Notes: a model not told the origin generated them from the letters alone. A stretch of DNA of 54,689 nucleotides from an uncultured Cytophagaceae bacterium (GCA_903907745.1 CAIVPF010000159.1:1-54689); one strand, 5' to 3'. Positions 1 to 9,728 are shown, counted from the first letter of the stretch. Made by a program: numbers and translations.

Positions 1-888
1 CTCATTTTTCACGGGCTTCACATCTTTTGAGCGGACCAAATTGACCACTTGGTCTGCGAGGCTATTTCCATGTTTTGTAGCAAGTTCCACTGTCCCGCGG
101 GGTTCCGGGTTTTGATCCCCAGCGCAACCTAAAATAAAAAAGGCAGTGGCGGTAGGAATTTTTTTCTCAATGTCAATCTGCGCAAACCCCGCATAGTCGC
201 CATTGATTAAATAATTATTTCCCATCAATGTGGTATTATGACAGGCATAGCCAAATAAAACTGCCTTGATTTCACCCGACGAATTCATGAATTTTAGGAC
301 GGGAACATCGTGATCGATAGGCCCAGGAAGGTTAATGCCATTTTTCTGGGCGGCCAAAGCTCGTCGATTGATGGCAAAGTCGGCCGACGTATGTCCCACA
401 AATACCTGCATAGGTTCCTGATGCTCATAAGCATTGACAATCACAGTGACCAATTTGTCCACCAAAACCTGAGTGTATTCCGAAACGATTTTTTGGTCCT
501 CTGGGCTATATTCTGAAATGACACTTAAAGACGGCCATATCATAGGCCCAGAATGCGTATGGGAGGAATTGAACATGAGTTGGCGCCTCTCGATCCCCAA
601 TTTTCCCTGAATTTTTTCAGCCACCTCCTCGGAAACTTGATGCGAAAGCCCCAACAAATCCGTGGTCACGATGATCATTTTTTCTTGTTTGTTGGAAAGC
701 ACGATGGCCTTCGCCCACAAATCATGTAGAACTCCTTCTGATGGCTTATCGCGGTTCGCGTAGCCCGTCATAAATGCGGGGGATTTGGGTGTAATGTTGA
801 TTTTGGCAATACCCACGTGCATCGCCGACTGCGAAAAACAAAGGCTCAGCGTCGTAACATATATAAATAGTGTAAGCCTTATTTTCAT
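1..888 (-). CDS. Neutral/alkaline ceramidase-like hydrolase, N-terminal part (cut by window start)
   Basis: The reverse strand is open from an ATG at 888 to the window edge, giving 296 residues with no stop. The first 19 or so residues are a signal peptide ending near CFSQ, so the product is exported. The conserved blocks of the neutral/alkaline ceramidase family (PF04734) are visible: NSSHTHSGP at residues 107-115, whose histidines would bind the catalytic zinc, ACHNTT at 215-220, and CAGDQNP at 255-261. Characterised members cleave the amide bond of ceramides, but many environmental relatives have unknown substrates, so the substrate here is open. The start ATG overlaps the stop of the upstream propeller gene as ATGA, implying translational coupling. 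Family membership is fairly sure. The missing C-terminus cannot be judged. Confidence 0.8.
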   Translation of the reverse strand, partial: MKIRLTLFIYVTTLSLCFSQSAMHVGIAKINITPKSPAFMTGYANRDKPSEGVLHDLWAKAIVLSNKQEKMIIVTTDLLGLSHQVSEEVAEKIQGKLGIERRQLMFNSSHTHSGPMIWPSLSVISEYSPEDQKIVSEYTQVLVDKLVTVIVNAYEHQEPMQVFVGHTSADFAINRRALAAQKNGINLPGPIDHDVPVLKFMNSSGEIKAVLFGYACHNTTLMGNNYLINGDYAGFAQIDIEKKIPTATAFFILGCAGDQNPEPRGTVELATKHGNSLADQVVNLVRSKDVKPVKNE

Positions 889-2156
889 GCTTCTAATTTG
901 ATTAAATCCGTGACGGTCCGACCCTTTCGATTTATTCTTGCCAATGTATATACATTTCCTGATGTATCCACGGCTATCGAATTTACATATAAGGGTCTCT
1001 CCCCATTTTCGTAAAATATGGCACCATGATCACGGTAGGTGTTAGTCGGTATTTCGTAGGTGATTAAGTGCAGGTTTTCTAAGCCTTTCGCTGCGCCTTT
1101 GGCAATGGATTTTTCTCCCTCAATCCTTTTGCCATGTTCATAAATAGGCCCGCCGGTTAAATAATAAATGGTTTTTCCGTCGGGCTCCAACGCAAATCCC
1201 AAATAGCCATAACTGAATTGATCGAAAAAACCTGATTTTTTTGAGGGTAGGGAAGTGATGCGATCGACGATTTCCACGGTCTGCGCTTTTGGGTCAAATT
1301 TAAATAAGTAACCCGAATTCCCATGAACGCCATAAGCTACATGTTCTGGGGCATACCAAAAGATTTGTCGCCAATGATAGCCCATCGTTCCCGGTAACGT
1401 GGGATCGTATTTTCCGAAGTAATCCAAACGTAAATGAGCCCCTTCCAATGGGCTAATTTTCATGTCAAAAGGATTCATGTAAAATATGTCTCCTTCGATG
1501 GTCGTATAATAACAAAAACCCGTGTCTTCGTCGACAAGCAGCGACCGACATAAAGAACGGAAATCGACGCCTGGCATTCCCGCTTCCCCGTTCTCTGAAA
1601 TCTTGTCCAACAGCGTCAGCTTTTTTTCGTTGACCTGATAGCAGAAAAAATGTCCCGTGGGCCAAGTAATCCCAAAGATGTTTCCCCTTTGGGTATCCAT
1701 CACCATGGTGACAACGCCCTCTCCATTGGGGATCATGGCTAAATCGGCAAAGGATTCTTCTTGTAAATCATAGGATAAAATATGCCCTCCAGGATATAAA
1801 TCAAAACCATCCGGGGCCTGCTCCGGCAAACGATCCATGCCGTCGATGAGTTGGTAATATCCGACATGGGTAGAAAAGTACAGCTTGTTTTGAAATTCAT
1901 AAAATAGGACGTGGCTCTTTCCTTGGGCGATGCTTTTTTGATGGGCTTCGCCACAAATGACATTCAGGTCGCCTAAGAATTTGATCTCTTCTTTTAAAGG
2001 ATCAAAGCGAAACATTTGACCCGCAACATCAAATTTGTCTGACGATAATACATAATATAAGCGCCCGTCGCTCGCCACCGACATGGCATTATAAGTATCA
2101 TGCGCCTCAAAAAAGCCAGAATCAAAACAGGATGCAATCAATGGGGCTTGTTTCAT
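885..2156 (-). CDS. Beta-propeller-like protein of unknown function
   Basis: 423 residues without a signal peptide or membrane segment. The sequence has repeated blade-like units of the type SxDGRLYYVLS, GHILSYDL, GNIFGITW, GFCYYTTIEGDIFY, GNSGYLFKFDP and GNVYTLARIN, each pairing an aromatic strand with a G-rich turn. That suggests a six- or seven-bladed propeller. I do not recognise a named family or catalytic motif. It lies between a Tat-signal aminotransferase-like gene and a ceramidase-like gene and overlaps both by four bases (ATGA at 2153-2156 and 885-888), so the three are almost certainly one transcript. Oddly, both neighbours carry export signals and this one does not. It could be a cytoplasmic sugar or lactone enzyme or a sensor; function unknown. 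Confidence 0.7.
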   Translation of the reverse strand: MKQAPLIASCFDSGFFEAHDTYNAMSVASDGRLYYVLSSDKFDVAGQMFRFDPLKEEIKFLGDLNVICGEAHQKSIAQGKSHVLFYEFQNKLYFSTHVGYYQLIDGMDRLPEQAPDGFDLYPGGHILSYDLQEESFADLAMIPNGEGVVTMVMDTQRGNIFGITWPTGHFFCYQVNEKKLTLLDKISENGEAGMPGVDFRSLCRSLLVDEDTGFCYYTTIEGDIFYMNPFDMKISPLEGAHLRLDYFGKYDPTLPGTMGYHWRQIFWYAPEHVAYGVHGNSGYLFKFDPKAQTVEIVDRITSLPSKKSGFFDQFSYGYLGFALEPDGKTIYYLTGGPIYEHGKRIEGEKSIAKGAAKGLENLHLITYEIPTNTYRDHGAIFYENGERPLYVNSIAVDTSGNVYTLARINRKGRTVTDLIKLEA

Positions 2157-3517
2157 TGTAGCTTCTTATTGATTTCATCGGCATGTGTATGAATGCGCTG
2201 GATCGCTTGGAAAATCAAATCCATGTCGTTTTTGGTGCCCAACAGCATATTCTGCGTAAACCAAACCGCCTCATTACATAGGGTATCATTTAAGGGACAT
2301 TGGTTCTGCTCCATATATTGGGAGTAATTCAGTTCACCCGAATGGTACATCTTTTTGAAATTGACCGATTCAAACGTCTGTTTCAAAAACGGTTGGGTAT
2401 TTAATGCCGTATATCCGCCCATGCAAGGAACTCCTTCTGCGTCTAATGCCTGTAAAAATTGGGCTCTAGTCAAACCTTTGAATGCTGCTTGATCATATCG
2501 AAAGGGATATAAATGATAGGCGGCTTTAGTCACCTCTGGGTACAAACGCAAAACATGTATGCCCGGAATGGCCTTTAATAAGGAAGTTAAATAAGCCGCA
2601 TTTTGATTTCTCGTTTCCGTTTGCGCTTCCAATCGGGTCAATTGGGCTAGGCCAATCGCCGCTTGATATTCTGAAAATCTCAATTTATTGGCTTGCATTT
2701 GGCTTCCAGCGGTCACAGATCCCGTGGCGATTCCATAAGGTAAACCTAAATTATGGTAGGAATAGCAGGCATCCATGAACGCGTCATCGTCGCTGATGAT
2801 GGCGCCCCCTTCGCCGATGGCAATGTTTTTGGAGTTTTGGAAACTAAAGCAAGCTGCATTGCCGAAAGTCCCTACTTTTTGATGATTGATTTCAGCTAAG
2901 GGGGCTTGACACGTATCTTCAATCACAATTAGATTGTGCTTTTTAGCGATATCCATGATGCGAATCATATCGGAAGGAAGACCTAAAATATGGACCGGCA
3001 TAATGGCTTTTGTCCTTTTAGTAATTTTAGCTTCAATTTTTGAGGGATCCATCTGGAAAGTCGTGGGGTCTACATCCACAAAAATGGGGATCGCCCCATT
3101 CGCTAAGATGGATTGTATCGTAGCGATGAAGGTATAAGGAGTCACAATGACCTCATCACCGGCATTAATTTTAGACTGATTTAATGCTATAATGAGTGCA
3201 TTTGTACCATTAACCACCGTCATGCATCTTTTAGAACCGATCAATTTAGCCCAAGCCTGTTCGAATTGGATCACTGTTTTTGATCTCGACCAAACCCCAC
3301 TTCGCATCACTTCTAATAGAATCTTTTCATCTTTCTCCGCATCCCAAATGGGCCATTTAATCCATTGGCCTGGATTTATGGTTTTCTCACCCCCTAAAAT
3401 AAATGGCTTATTGGATTTTTTAGAAATGATCGAAAAATTCGATTTTGATAGAATTCCAGCGTTTAAGCTAAGTATTGATGCTTTTTTGATAAAATCTCTT
3501 CGGTTGGCATGTTTCAT
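2153..3517 (-). CDS. DegT/DnrJ/EryC1/StrS-type PLP aminotransferase with Tat-like signal
   Basis: 454 residues. The body matches the DegT/DnrJ/EryC1/StrS family of PLP-dependent sugar aminotransferases, with the block VNGTNALIIAL that binds the cofactor phosphate, EDTCQAP, and SFQNSKNIAIGEGGA with the presumed Schiff-base lysine at residue 230. These enzymes normally transaminate nucleotide-linked keto sugars in the cytoplasm. Here the N-terminus reads NRRDFIKKASILSLNAG, a twin-arginine motif followed by a weakly hydrophobic stretch, which would send a folded, cofactor-loaded protein to the periplasm. The start codon is preceded by TAACCTATG, a variant of the motif described in the findings. 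It is the first gene of the coupled trio. The substrate is unknown, and a periplasmic role is inference from the signal. Confidence 0.85.
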   Translation of the reverse strand: MKHANRRDFIKKASILSLNAGILSKSNFSIISKKSNKPFILGGEKTINPGQWIKWPIWDAEKDEKILLEVMRSGVWSRSKTVIQFEQAWAKLIGSKRCMTVVNGTNALIIALNQSKINAGDEVIVTPYTFIATIQSILANGAIPIFVDVDPTTFQMDPSKIEAKITKRTKAIMPVHILGLPSDMIRIMDIAKKHNLIVIEDTCQAPLAEINHQKVGTFGNAACFSFQNSKNIAIGEGGAIISDDDAFMDACYSYHNLGLPYGIATGSVTAGSQMQANKLRFSEYQAAIGLAQLTRLEAQTETRNQNAAYLTSLLKAIPGIHVLRLYPEVTKAAYHLYPFRYDQAAFKGLTRAQFLQALDAEGVPCMGGYTALNTQPFLKQTFESVNFKKMYHSGELNYSQYMEQNQCPLNDTLCNEAVWFTQNMLLGTKNDMDLIFQAIQRIHTHADEINKKLQ

Positions 3518-3731
3518 AGGTTAGGATTCATTTTAACAAAAACCATTTGACACGGTTTATTTTATTTTTTTATTTTTTGGGCCCATAATTTAATCCAATA
3601 AAAATCTATGTTAAATCTCATTATTGCATAAAATAAATTTATGGAAATCATGTAAATATTTAATGAAAAAATATTGTTATAAAAATATATTTTTGAAGGT
3701 AAAAATTTATCTCATCTAAATTAATTTAATC
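3518..3731. promoter_or_regulatory. AT-rich divergent promoter region between DegT-like gene and susC-like gene
   Basis: This 214-base gap separates two divergent operons, so it should hold two promoters. It is strongly AT-rich. On the plus strand TATTTTTG at 3688-3695 matches the Bacteroidota -7 element TAnnTTTG. A TTG lies at 3674-3676, but the spacing is shorter than the usual distance to the -33 element. No clear operator or RNA structure was seen. Element assignment is tentative. Confidence 0.35.
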
Positions 3732-6700
3732 ATGAAAAAAAATTACCTAAGCAAAATCTTGCTTTTGCTGGTATGCCTAGTCTCCGTGTCTTGGAGTGTC
3801 ATGGCCCAGTCCCAAACCATTAGTGGTAAGGTTACCGATGAAAAAGGCGAAGCCTTAGTGGGTGTTAACATCATCCTAAAGGAAACCAACCGAGGAACAA
3901 CCACGAACATAGATGGAAAATACACCATCTCCGTAGCAGGTGCGAAAAGTCAATTAGCATTTTCTTCGGTAGGTTATGATGGGAAAACCATCACGGTAGG
4001 AAATCAATCGGTAATTAATGTCGTTTTAGCAGCAAACGCACAGAATTTATCTGAAGTTGTCGTGATCGGTTACGGTACCCAACGGAAATCAGATTTAACC
4101 GGTTCTGTGAGTTCGATTAAAACGGATCAATTATTAGAGCGTCCGGCATCTTCCTTAAACCAAGCCTTGGCGGGTCGTATGGCGGGTGTTCAAGTGAACA
4201 ACAACTCAGGTCGTCCGGGTGGTCGTACCACGGTTCGTGTTCGTGGATTTAGCTCCATTAACTCATCAAACAATCCCTTGTATGTGGTTGACGGCGTCAT
4301 GCTTCCTCAAGGAACATTGAATCAGTTCTCCAATGCGATAGATTATTTGAACCCAAATGACATCGTTTCAGTGGAGGTATTGAAAGATGCATCATCCACT
4401 GCTATCTATGGTGCTCGTGGAGCGAATGGGGTGATCTTGATTACGACTAAAAAAGGTAAGTCGGGCGAAGGTACCGTAACCTACAATTCAGATTTTAGTG
4501 TAAACGTAACAGGACCCAATAAGCCAGAGGTTTTAAATGCGAAGCAATACATGGCTGTGGAGGATTTGGCTTGGAAAAACATGGAAAAGTACGATCCAGC
4601 TGGTTGGAAAGCAGGTAAATGGGCGTATTTGAATCCAAAATTGCGTCGTACAGATCCACGGGTGTTTGATTCAAACGGCAATCCACTATATGATACGGAT
4701 TGGTTTAATGAAGCCACGCAGGCTAAATTGTCTCAAAATCACCAATTAGGTTTTAATGGGGGTAACGACCGTACTCAATATTCATTCTCATTAGGTTATC
4801 GTGATGATCAAGGTTTAGTAAAAACAACCTATTCAACGCGTTATTCAGCAAGATTCTCCATCGATGATCAAATTAAGTCTTGGTTAAAAGTAGGGGGAAC
4901 TTTATCTTATAACAATCAAACGGAGCGCTTATCCGATGTAAACGATGCCGTATCGCGTCAAATCGTAGAGGATTTTCCTTTCTTGCCTGTTCGCTACCAA
5001 GATGGAACCTTTGCTGATAACCGGGATTTCCCATATGCGGAAGGTACATTCAGTTCAGTACACCGTTTGATGGATCGTCAGTATATTTTGAATACGCAAA
5101 CTACCACAGGTAGTATTTATTCGAACATTACCTTCATGAAGGGTTTAGAAATGAAGACGATTTTTGGGGCGAATGTTTTCACTCAAGAAAACAACGTATC
5201 TCAGACGCGTACTTTGGCGATTGCCAACCAAGGGGAAGCCTCAGCTTCAAATTCGAAAGAGACTTTTTGGTCTTTGGAGAATTACTTGACTTATACGAAA
5301 CAAATCAATGATATTCATTCGATCACGGCTTTGTTAGGTCTTTCTTGGCAACAAACAGATGCGTTCAGTATCTCTACATCGGTAAAAGGATTTGCAACGG
5401 ATTATTTTGGATTTAATAACTTAGGTGCGGCTGCAACGGTATTATCTGCTGGTTCAGGGGCTTCCAAATTCGCCTTTAATTCGTATTTCGGCCGGGTGAA
5501 TTATAGCTTAATGAATAAGTATTTAGCGACGGTTACTGCCCGTGCGGATGGTTCTTCTCGATTTGGAGAGAATAACAAATTTGCGATTTTCCCTTCAGGT
5601 GCTTTAGCTTGGAAGATCTCCGAGGAGGATTTCTTGAAAGGAAATACGACCATTTCTAATTTGAAATTAAGAACATCTTATGGTTTAACGGGTAACTCGG
5701 AGATTCCTTCGTATTCTTCCCTTTCCTTGTTGAGCTCTAACTATGCTTCTGTAATCAATGATGCGCGTGTGTCAGGAACAGGTATTTCCCGTTTAGCGAA
5801 TCCCGATTTGAAATGGGAGAAAACAGCACAAACCGATATCGGTCTTGAATTAGGATTATGGAACGGCCGTTTAAATTTGGAAGCAGACTACTACTACCGT
5901 TTGACTACGGACATGTTATTGGATGCTCCGGTACCGACAACCTCAGGTTATGCGACCATTCGTAGAAACGTAGGTTCGATGGAAAATAAAGGTTTTGAAT
6001 TTTCTATTACTTCAGTCAATGTAAACACGAAAGGCTTCCAGTGGAATTCAAACTTTAATATTTCATTGAATCAAAATAAAGTATTATCGCTTGCGACTCC
6101 ATCGGATATCTTCAACGTGGGAGGTCCTAACTTTACGAACCCGACGAACATCATCCGGATCGGAGAGCCCGTAGGTTCATTCTGGGGATTAACTCGTTTG
6201 GGTGTTTGGAGTGAAGCGGAGCGCGATCAAGCCGCTAAGTTTACTTCTTACCGGAATGGTTTGACTATTTTACCGGGTGATATTAAATACAAAGACTTTA
6301 ATGGGGATAATGCGATCACAGACGCTGACCGTTCGATCATTGGAAATGGTAGCCCTAAATTCTGGGGAGCTTTCACCAATACATTCAAGTATAATAATTT
6401 TGATTTGACTTTGGAACTAGCCTATTCGTATGGAAATGATGTGATGTTGATGAATCTTCACCCATCTCAAGATCGTCAAGCCTTAGCGAACAGCTATGCA
6501 TCTGTTTTGAATGCTTGGACTCCAACCAATCAAAATACAATGATCGCTGAAATACGTGATACACGTGCAGGTTATGTGACCAACGTAGATACTTGGTGGA
6601 TTAAGGATGGTTCATTCCTTCGTGGAAGAAACTTGTTATTAGGTTATACCTTCCCAAGTATTATGACAAACAAATTGAAATTAAGCCGTTTACGTGTATA

Positions 6701-6869
6701 TGCAACTGCGCAAAATTTCTTCCTTTTAGTTAAGGACAAGGACGTGGGAGATCCAGAAACTACACCAACAAACCAGGGTGGTGGTAACAGTGCATTCTCA
6801 CAAGGTATGATTTGGCACAATTATCCAAAGCCAACGATTTACATGGTGGGTCTACAAGTTGCATTTTAA
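3732..6869 (+). CDS. SusC/RagA-family TonB-linked outer membrane transporter
   Basis: 1045 residues with a cleavable signal peptide (MKKNYLSK... to VMAQ, about 25 residues). A carboxypeptidase-regulatory-like domain follows (about 27-110, GKVTDEKGEALVGVNI). Next comes a TonB-box region around SEVVVIGYGTQRKSD, a plug domain (about 115-230, with ALAGRMAGVQV, VRVRGFSS and NPLYVVDGV) and a long beta-barrel ending in an aromatic-rich strand with terminal Phe. This is the standard SusC architecture and length. It imports glycan or peptide fragments across the outer membrane with TonB energy and a SusD-type lid, encoded 30 bases downstream. No sigma/anti-sigma pair or hybrid regulator lies beside it. 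The nearby sialidase suggests, but does not prove, sialylated or amino-sugar glycans as cargo. Confidence 0.95.
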   Translation: MKKNYLSKILLLLVCLVSVSWSVMAQSQTISGKVTDEKGEALVGVNIILKETNRGTTTNIDGKYTISVAGAKSQLAFSSVGYDGKTITVGNQSVINVVLAANAQNLSEVVVIGYGTQRKSDLTGSVSSIKTDQLLERPASSLNQALAGRMAGVQVNNNSGRPGGRTTVRVRGFSSINSSNNPLYVVDGVMLPQGTLNQFSNAIDYLNPNDIVSVEVLKDASSTAIYGARGANGVILITTKKGKSGEGTVTYNSDFSVNVTGPNKPEVLNAKQYMAVEDLAWKNMEKYDPAGWKAGKWAYLNPKLRRTDPRVFDSNGNPLYDTDWFNEATQAKLSQNHQLGFNGGNDRTQYSFSLGYRDDQGLVKTTYSTRYSARFSIDDQIKSWLKVGGTLSYNNQTERLSDVNDAVSRQIVEDFPFLPVRYQDGTFADNRDFPYAEGTFSSVHRLMDRQYILNTQTTTGSIYSNITFMKGLEMKTIFGANVFTQENNVSQTRTLAIANQGEASASNSKETFWSLENYLTYTKQINDIHSITALLGLSWQQTDAFSISTSVKGFATDYFGFNNLGAAATVLSAGSGASKFAFNSYFGRVNYSLMNKYLATVTARADGSSRFGENNKFAIFPSGALAWKISEEDFLKGNTTISNLKLRTSYGLTGNSEIPSYSSLSLLSSNYASVINDARVSGTGISRLANPDLKWEKTAQTDIGLELGLWNGRLNLEADYYYRLTTDMLLDAPVPTTSGYATIRRNVGSMENKGFEFSITSVNVNTKGFQWNSNFNISLNQNKVLSLATPSDIFNVGGPNFTNPTNIIRIGEPVGSFWGLTRLGVWSEAERDQAAKFTSYRNGLTILPGDIKYKDFNGDNAITDADRSIIGNGSPKFWGAFTNTFKYNNFDLTLELAYSYGNDVMLMNLHPSQDRQALANSYASVLNAWTPTNQNTMIAEIRDTRAGYVTNVDTWWIKDGSFLRGRNLLLGYTFPSIMTNKLKLSRLRVYATAQNFFLLVKDKDVGDPETTPTNQGGGNSAFSQGMIWHNYPKPTIYMVGLQVAF

Positions 6870-6899
6870 TTCTAAGGATCATTTAAATTTAAAAATGTC

Positions 6900-8456
6900 A
6901 TGAAAACAAAATTAATTTCCAAAATATACCATATCGCTTTGGCAAGCATATTCGTATTTGGACTATCGTCTTGCTCAGATTTTTTAACTGAAAAGGCACC
7001 GTCCAATTTAACGCCTGAAAGTTTCTATACTATCCCGGATCATGCGGAAGCAGCGATTGCGGCTACTTATTCTGAATTGAGGTTTATAGGTAATGGAGCG
7101 GGTATTTTCTCGGCCAACTGGCAATTGTTAGAGGCTCTAACGGGAACTTCTACCACGGAGACTGCTCAGAATTCAGATTTGAACAACCTGTATGGTTTGG
7201 TTCATGATGGATATACCGTTCATTTGGTTCAATATTGGAGTGGATTATATAAAGTAATCGCTCAAGCAAACCAAGTTATAGAGAAAGTTCCAGGGATTAC
7301 GCCGATGGATGCGAAACAAAAAAGTAAGATCTTAGGAGAAGCTCGTTTCTTACGTGCATCTGCTTATTTTACTGCGGTTCGTTTATGGGGCGATGTGCCT
7401 TTGATCACCAAACCACAAACAGCTTCTTCTGAAGATTTTCTTCCGGCAAGAGCTCCTGTAGAATCAGTTTACAAATTGATCGTGGAAGATTTAATCGCTG
7501 CGGAAGCTGCTGGATTAGATTGGATGGATACGCGTGGTCGCGTGGGAACAGCTGCGGTAAAGGCTCAATTAGCTGAAGTGTATTTAACGATGGCAGGTGG
7601 TTCTTTGAAAAAAGGAGCGAGTCATTACAAATTAGCTGCGGATAAGGCATTTGAAGTAATTAGCTATGCGAAGAGTAATCCTTCATCGGTTGGTTTGTTT
7701 ACAACGTATATGGATGTACACAAAGAAAGCTTAAAGAATCGTTTGGAGCATTTATACATGATTCAATACAATACAACGGTTTCTGGAAATCCAATGGGTA
7801 ATTTCTTCCCTAACTTTAAGCCGGTAACCTATTCGGGTCCTGGAGGAACGGGATCTTCGGTACCTACTCCTTCTTTCTATAATTCATATGAGACAGGAGA
7901 TCTGCGCACGAAGAATCAAGAAGGTTATTTCTACACCAGTTATTATACAAACGGTAACGGAGCTCCTTTTGAATTAAATGCACCATATGTATTTAAGCAC
8001 TTTAATACAACGGCTAATGGATACTCGGGTGTAGCTGGAACACGTAATGATAATTTAAACGTTCCTCAAATTCGCTATGCGCAAGTATTATTAACTTATG
8101 CAGAAGCTCAAAATGAAGTGGGTGGTCCAACGGCTGATTCATATGCTGCTTTTAAAGCGATTCGTGATCGTGCTAAATTAACTACTCCTGATTTGGGAAC
8201 GTATTCACAGGCTAGTTTCAGAAATGCGGTTTGGAAAGAGCGCTGGCATGAATTATGCTATGAGCAAATCACTTGGTTTGACATGGTGCGTTTGAGAAAG
8301 GCGTTTAATGAAACCACAAGAACGTTTGAAGATTTTGTGGGTCATACCAACCTTAGCTCCAATCAAAAATTACAAGACAAGCATTTGTTGCTTCCTTTGC
8401 CAAAGGCAGAGATGTTGAACAATCCTAAATTAACTCCTCAGAATCCGGGGTATTAA
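6900..8456 (+). CDS. SusD/RagB-family outer membrane glycan-binding lipoprotein
   Basis: 518 residues. A lipoprotein signal ends at LSSCSDF with the lipidated Cys at about residue 25. Typical SusD blocks follow: FLTEKAPSNLTPESFY at the mature N-terminus, an alpha-helical TPR-like core with EARFLRASAYFTAVRLWGDVPL, and a C-terminal region with VWKERWHELCYEQITWFDMVRL and LLPLPKAEMLNNPKLTPQNPGY. The protein forms the lid of the SusC channel encoded just upstream and helps capture substrate. The two genes form one transcript that ends at the hairpin near 8478-8515. The actual ligand cannot be read from the sequence. Confidence 0.95.
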   Translation: MKTKLISKIYHIALASIFVFGLSSCSDFLTEKAPSNLTPESFYTIPDHAEAAIAATYSELRFIGNGAGIFSANWQLLEALTGTSTTETAQNSDLNNLYGLVHDGYTVHLVQYWSGLYKVIAQANQVIEKVPGITPMDAKQKSKILGEARFLRASAYFTAVRLWGDVPLITKPQTASSEDFLPARAPVESVYKLIVEDLIAAEAAGLDWMDTRGRVGTAAVKAQLAEVYLTMAGGSLKKGASHYKLAADKAFEVISYAKSNPSSVGLFTTYMDVHKESLKNRLEHLYMIQYNTTVSGNPMGNFFPNFKPVTYSGPGGTGSSVPTPSFYNSYETGDLRTKNQEGYFYTSYYTNGNGAPFELNAPYVFKHFNTTANGYSGVAGTRNDNLNVPQIRYAQVLLTYAEAQNEVGGPTADSYAAFKAIRDRAKLTTPDLGTYSQASFRNAVWKERWHELCYEQITWFDMVRLRKAFNETTRTFEDFVGHTNLSSNQKLQDKHLLLPLPKAEMLNNPKLTPQNPGY

Positions 8457-8477
8457 TATAAAGCTTTGATGCGTTTG

Positions 8478-8515
8478 AAATCCCCTTACATGAAGATGTT
8501 AAGGGGATTTTTTTT
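8478..8515 (+). terminator. Rho-independent terminator after susD-like gene
   Basis: The arms AAATCCCCTTA (8478-8488) and TAAGGGGATTT (8500-8510) form a perfect 11-bp stem with an 11-base loop, followed by a run of T. It lies 22 bases past the SusD stop and separates the SusC/SusD transcript from the sialidase gene. Confidence 0.85.
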
Positions 8516-8552
8516 AACTTGTCCGCAGGAATTCCCTTGATGACCTAAACCT

Positions 8553-9728
8553 ATGAGAAAAAATTTACTCTTCGCCATTTTACTGATTTCAAGCTTGTCT
8601 ATTTCTGCACAAACTCCATTTTCAGTCGTATATACCTCGGGCCAAGAGGGCCATAAAACTTACCGCATTCCCGCCATCATCAAAAACAAACAAGGACATT
8701 TACTGGCCTTTGCCGAAGGGCGCGTGCATGGATCAGGGGATTTTGGCGATATCAATATCGTTCTGAAAATGTCCCGCGACCAAGGTCGCACGTGGTCAGC
8801 CCCCCAAACGCTTGTCGATTACGATTCGCTCCAAGCCGGGAATCCCACCCCCGTTCTCGATACTACTGATCCTCGATTTCCCCAAGGCCGAATTTTTCTC
8901 TTTTATAATACGGGCAATAACCATGAAAATGAAATTCGAGAAGGGAAGGGGCTACGGGAGGTTTGGTATAAAACGTCTACAGATGGCGGTTTAACTTGGT
9001 CTACAGCCGTGAATATTACTTCACAAGTTCATAGGCCAAATCAACCTGCGCGAAATCCTACCTATACCTTCAAGGAAGATTGGCGGCATTATGCCAATGG
9101 ACCAGGCCATGGGATGCAATTCACCCAAGGGCCACATGCAGGTCGAATACTCATCGCTGCCAACCACTCCGAAGGTCCTCGCGGCGAACGAGGATCCGAT
9201 TACCGCGCTCATTCTTTTTACACAGATGACCACGGAGCTACGTTTCACCTAGGGGCCTCCATTTCAATCCCAGGAAGTAATGAATCCTCGGCTACCGAAA
9301 TTTCGGGGGGTCGGCTTATGATGAATATACGCAACCAACGAGGGGATATACGCCAACGAATCATCGGCCTCAGCGACGACGGCGGCGCCACCTGGAAAGA
9401 AACCTATTTTGATGCTCAATTGCCCGATCCTATCTGCGAAGGAAGTATTTTGACAATCGCTCAGGCGAAGGGTAAAAATATCCTTGCTTTCTCTAATGCA
9501 GCTGATGTCAAAAGGCGAGATCAACTCATTTTGCGTATTTCATATGACGATGGCAAAACCTGGCCAAATGCCAAGCTCATCGCTCAATCGAGCACAGAGG
9601 AGGAAGCCAAACATGATTTTGCGGCCTATTCTGATTTGGTTCTGGTTAATAAAAAAACGGTCGGGATCCTATATGAACGGAAGGATTATTCGCAAATTGT
9701 ATTCTCCGCGATTCGCTGGAACGAATAG
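8553..9728 (+). CDS. nanH: Secreted exo-alpha-sialidase (GH33)
   Basis: 391 residues with a signal peptide of about 20 residues ending SISAQ. The family hallmarks are present. YRIP at 37-40 supplies the first Arg of the carboxylate-binding triad (Arg38), and SGDFGDI places the acid/base Asp at about residue 63. At least four Asp-box repeats (SxDxGxTW type) are visible: SRDQGRTW at 74-81, STDGGLTW, SDDGGATW and SYDDGKTW, with a degenerate copy in TDDHGATF. This is the catalytic six-bladed propeller only, without an added carbohydrate-binding module. The enzyme would release terminal sialic acids from glycoconjugates outside the inner membrane. It follows the SusC/SusD genes but sits behind a terminator and has its own start region with TAAACCTATG overlapping the ATG. 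No sialic acid catabolic genes (nanA, nanE) are in the window. Confidence 0.9.
   Translation: MRKNLLFAILLISSLSISAQTPFSVVYTSGQEGHKTYRIPAIIKNKQGHLLAFAEGRVHGSGDFGDINIVLKMSRDQGRTWSAPQTLVDYDSLQAGNPTPVLDTTDPRFPQGRIFLFYNTGNNHENEIREGKGLREVWYKTSTDGGLTWSTAVNITSQVHRPNQPARNPTYTFKEDWRHYANGPGHGMQFTQGPHAGRILIAANHSEGPRGERGSDYRAHSFYTDDHGATFHLGASISIPGSNESSATEISGGRLMMNIRNQRGDIRQRIIGLSDDGGATWKETYFDAQLPDPICEGSILTIAQAKGKNILAFSNAADVKRRDQLILRISYDDGKTWPNAKLIAQSSTEEEAKHDFAAYSDLVLVNKKTVGILYERKDYSQIVFSAIRWNE

Noticed and set aside
310-516. Short plus-strand frame at the left end
   Set aside because: It lies opposite the ceramidase-like gene, whose conserved motifs continue across the same bases.
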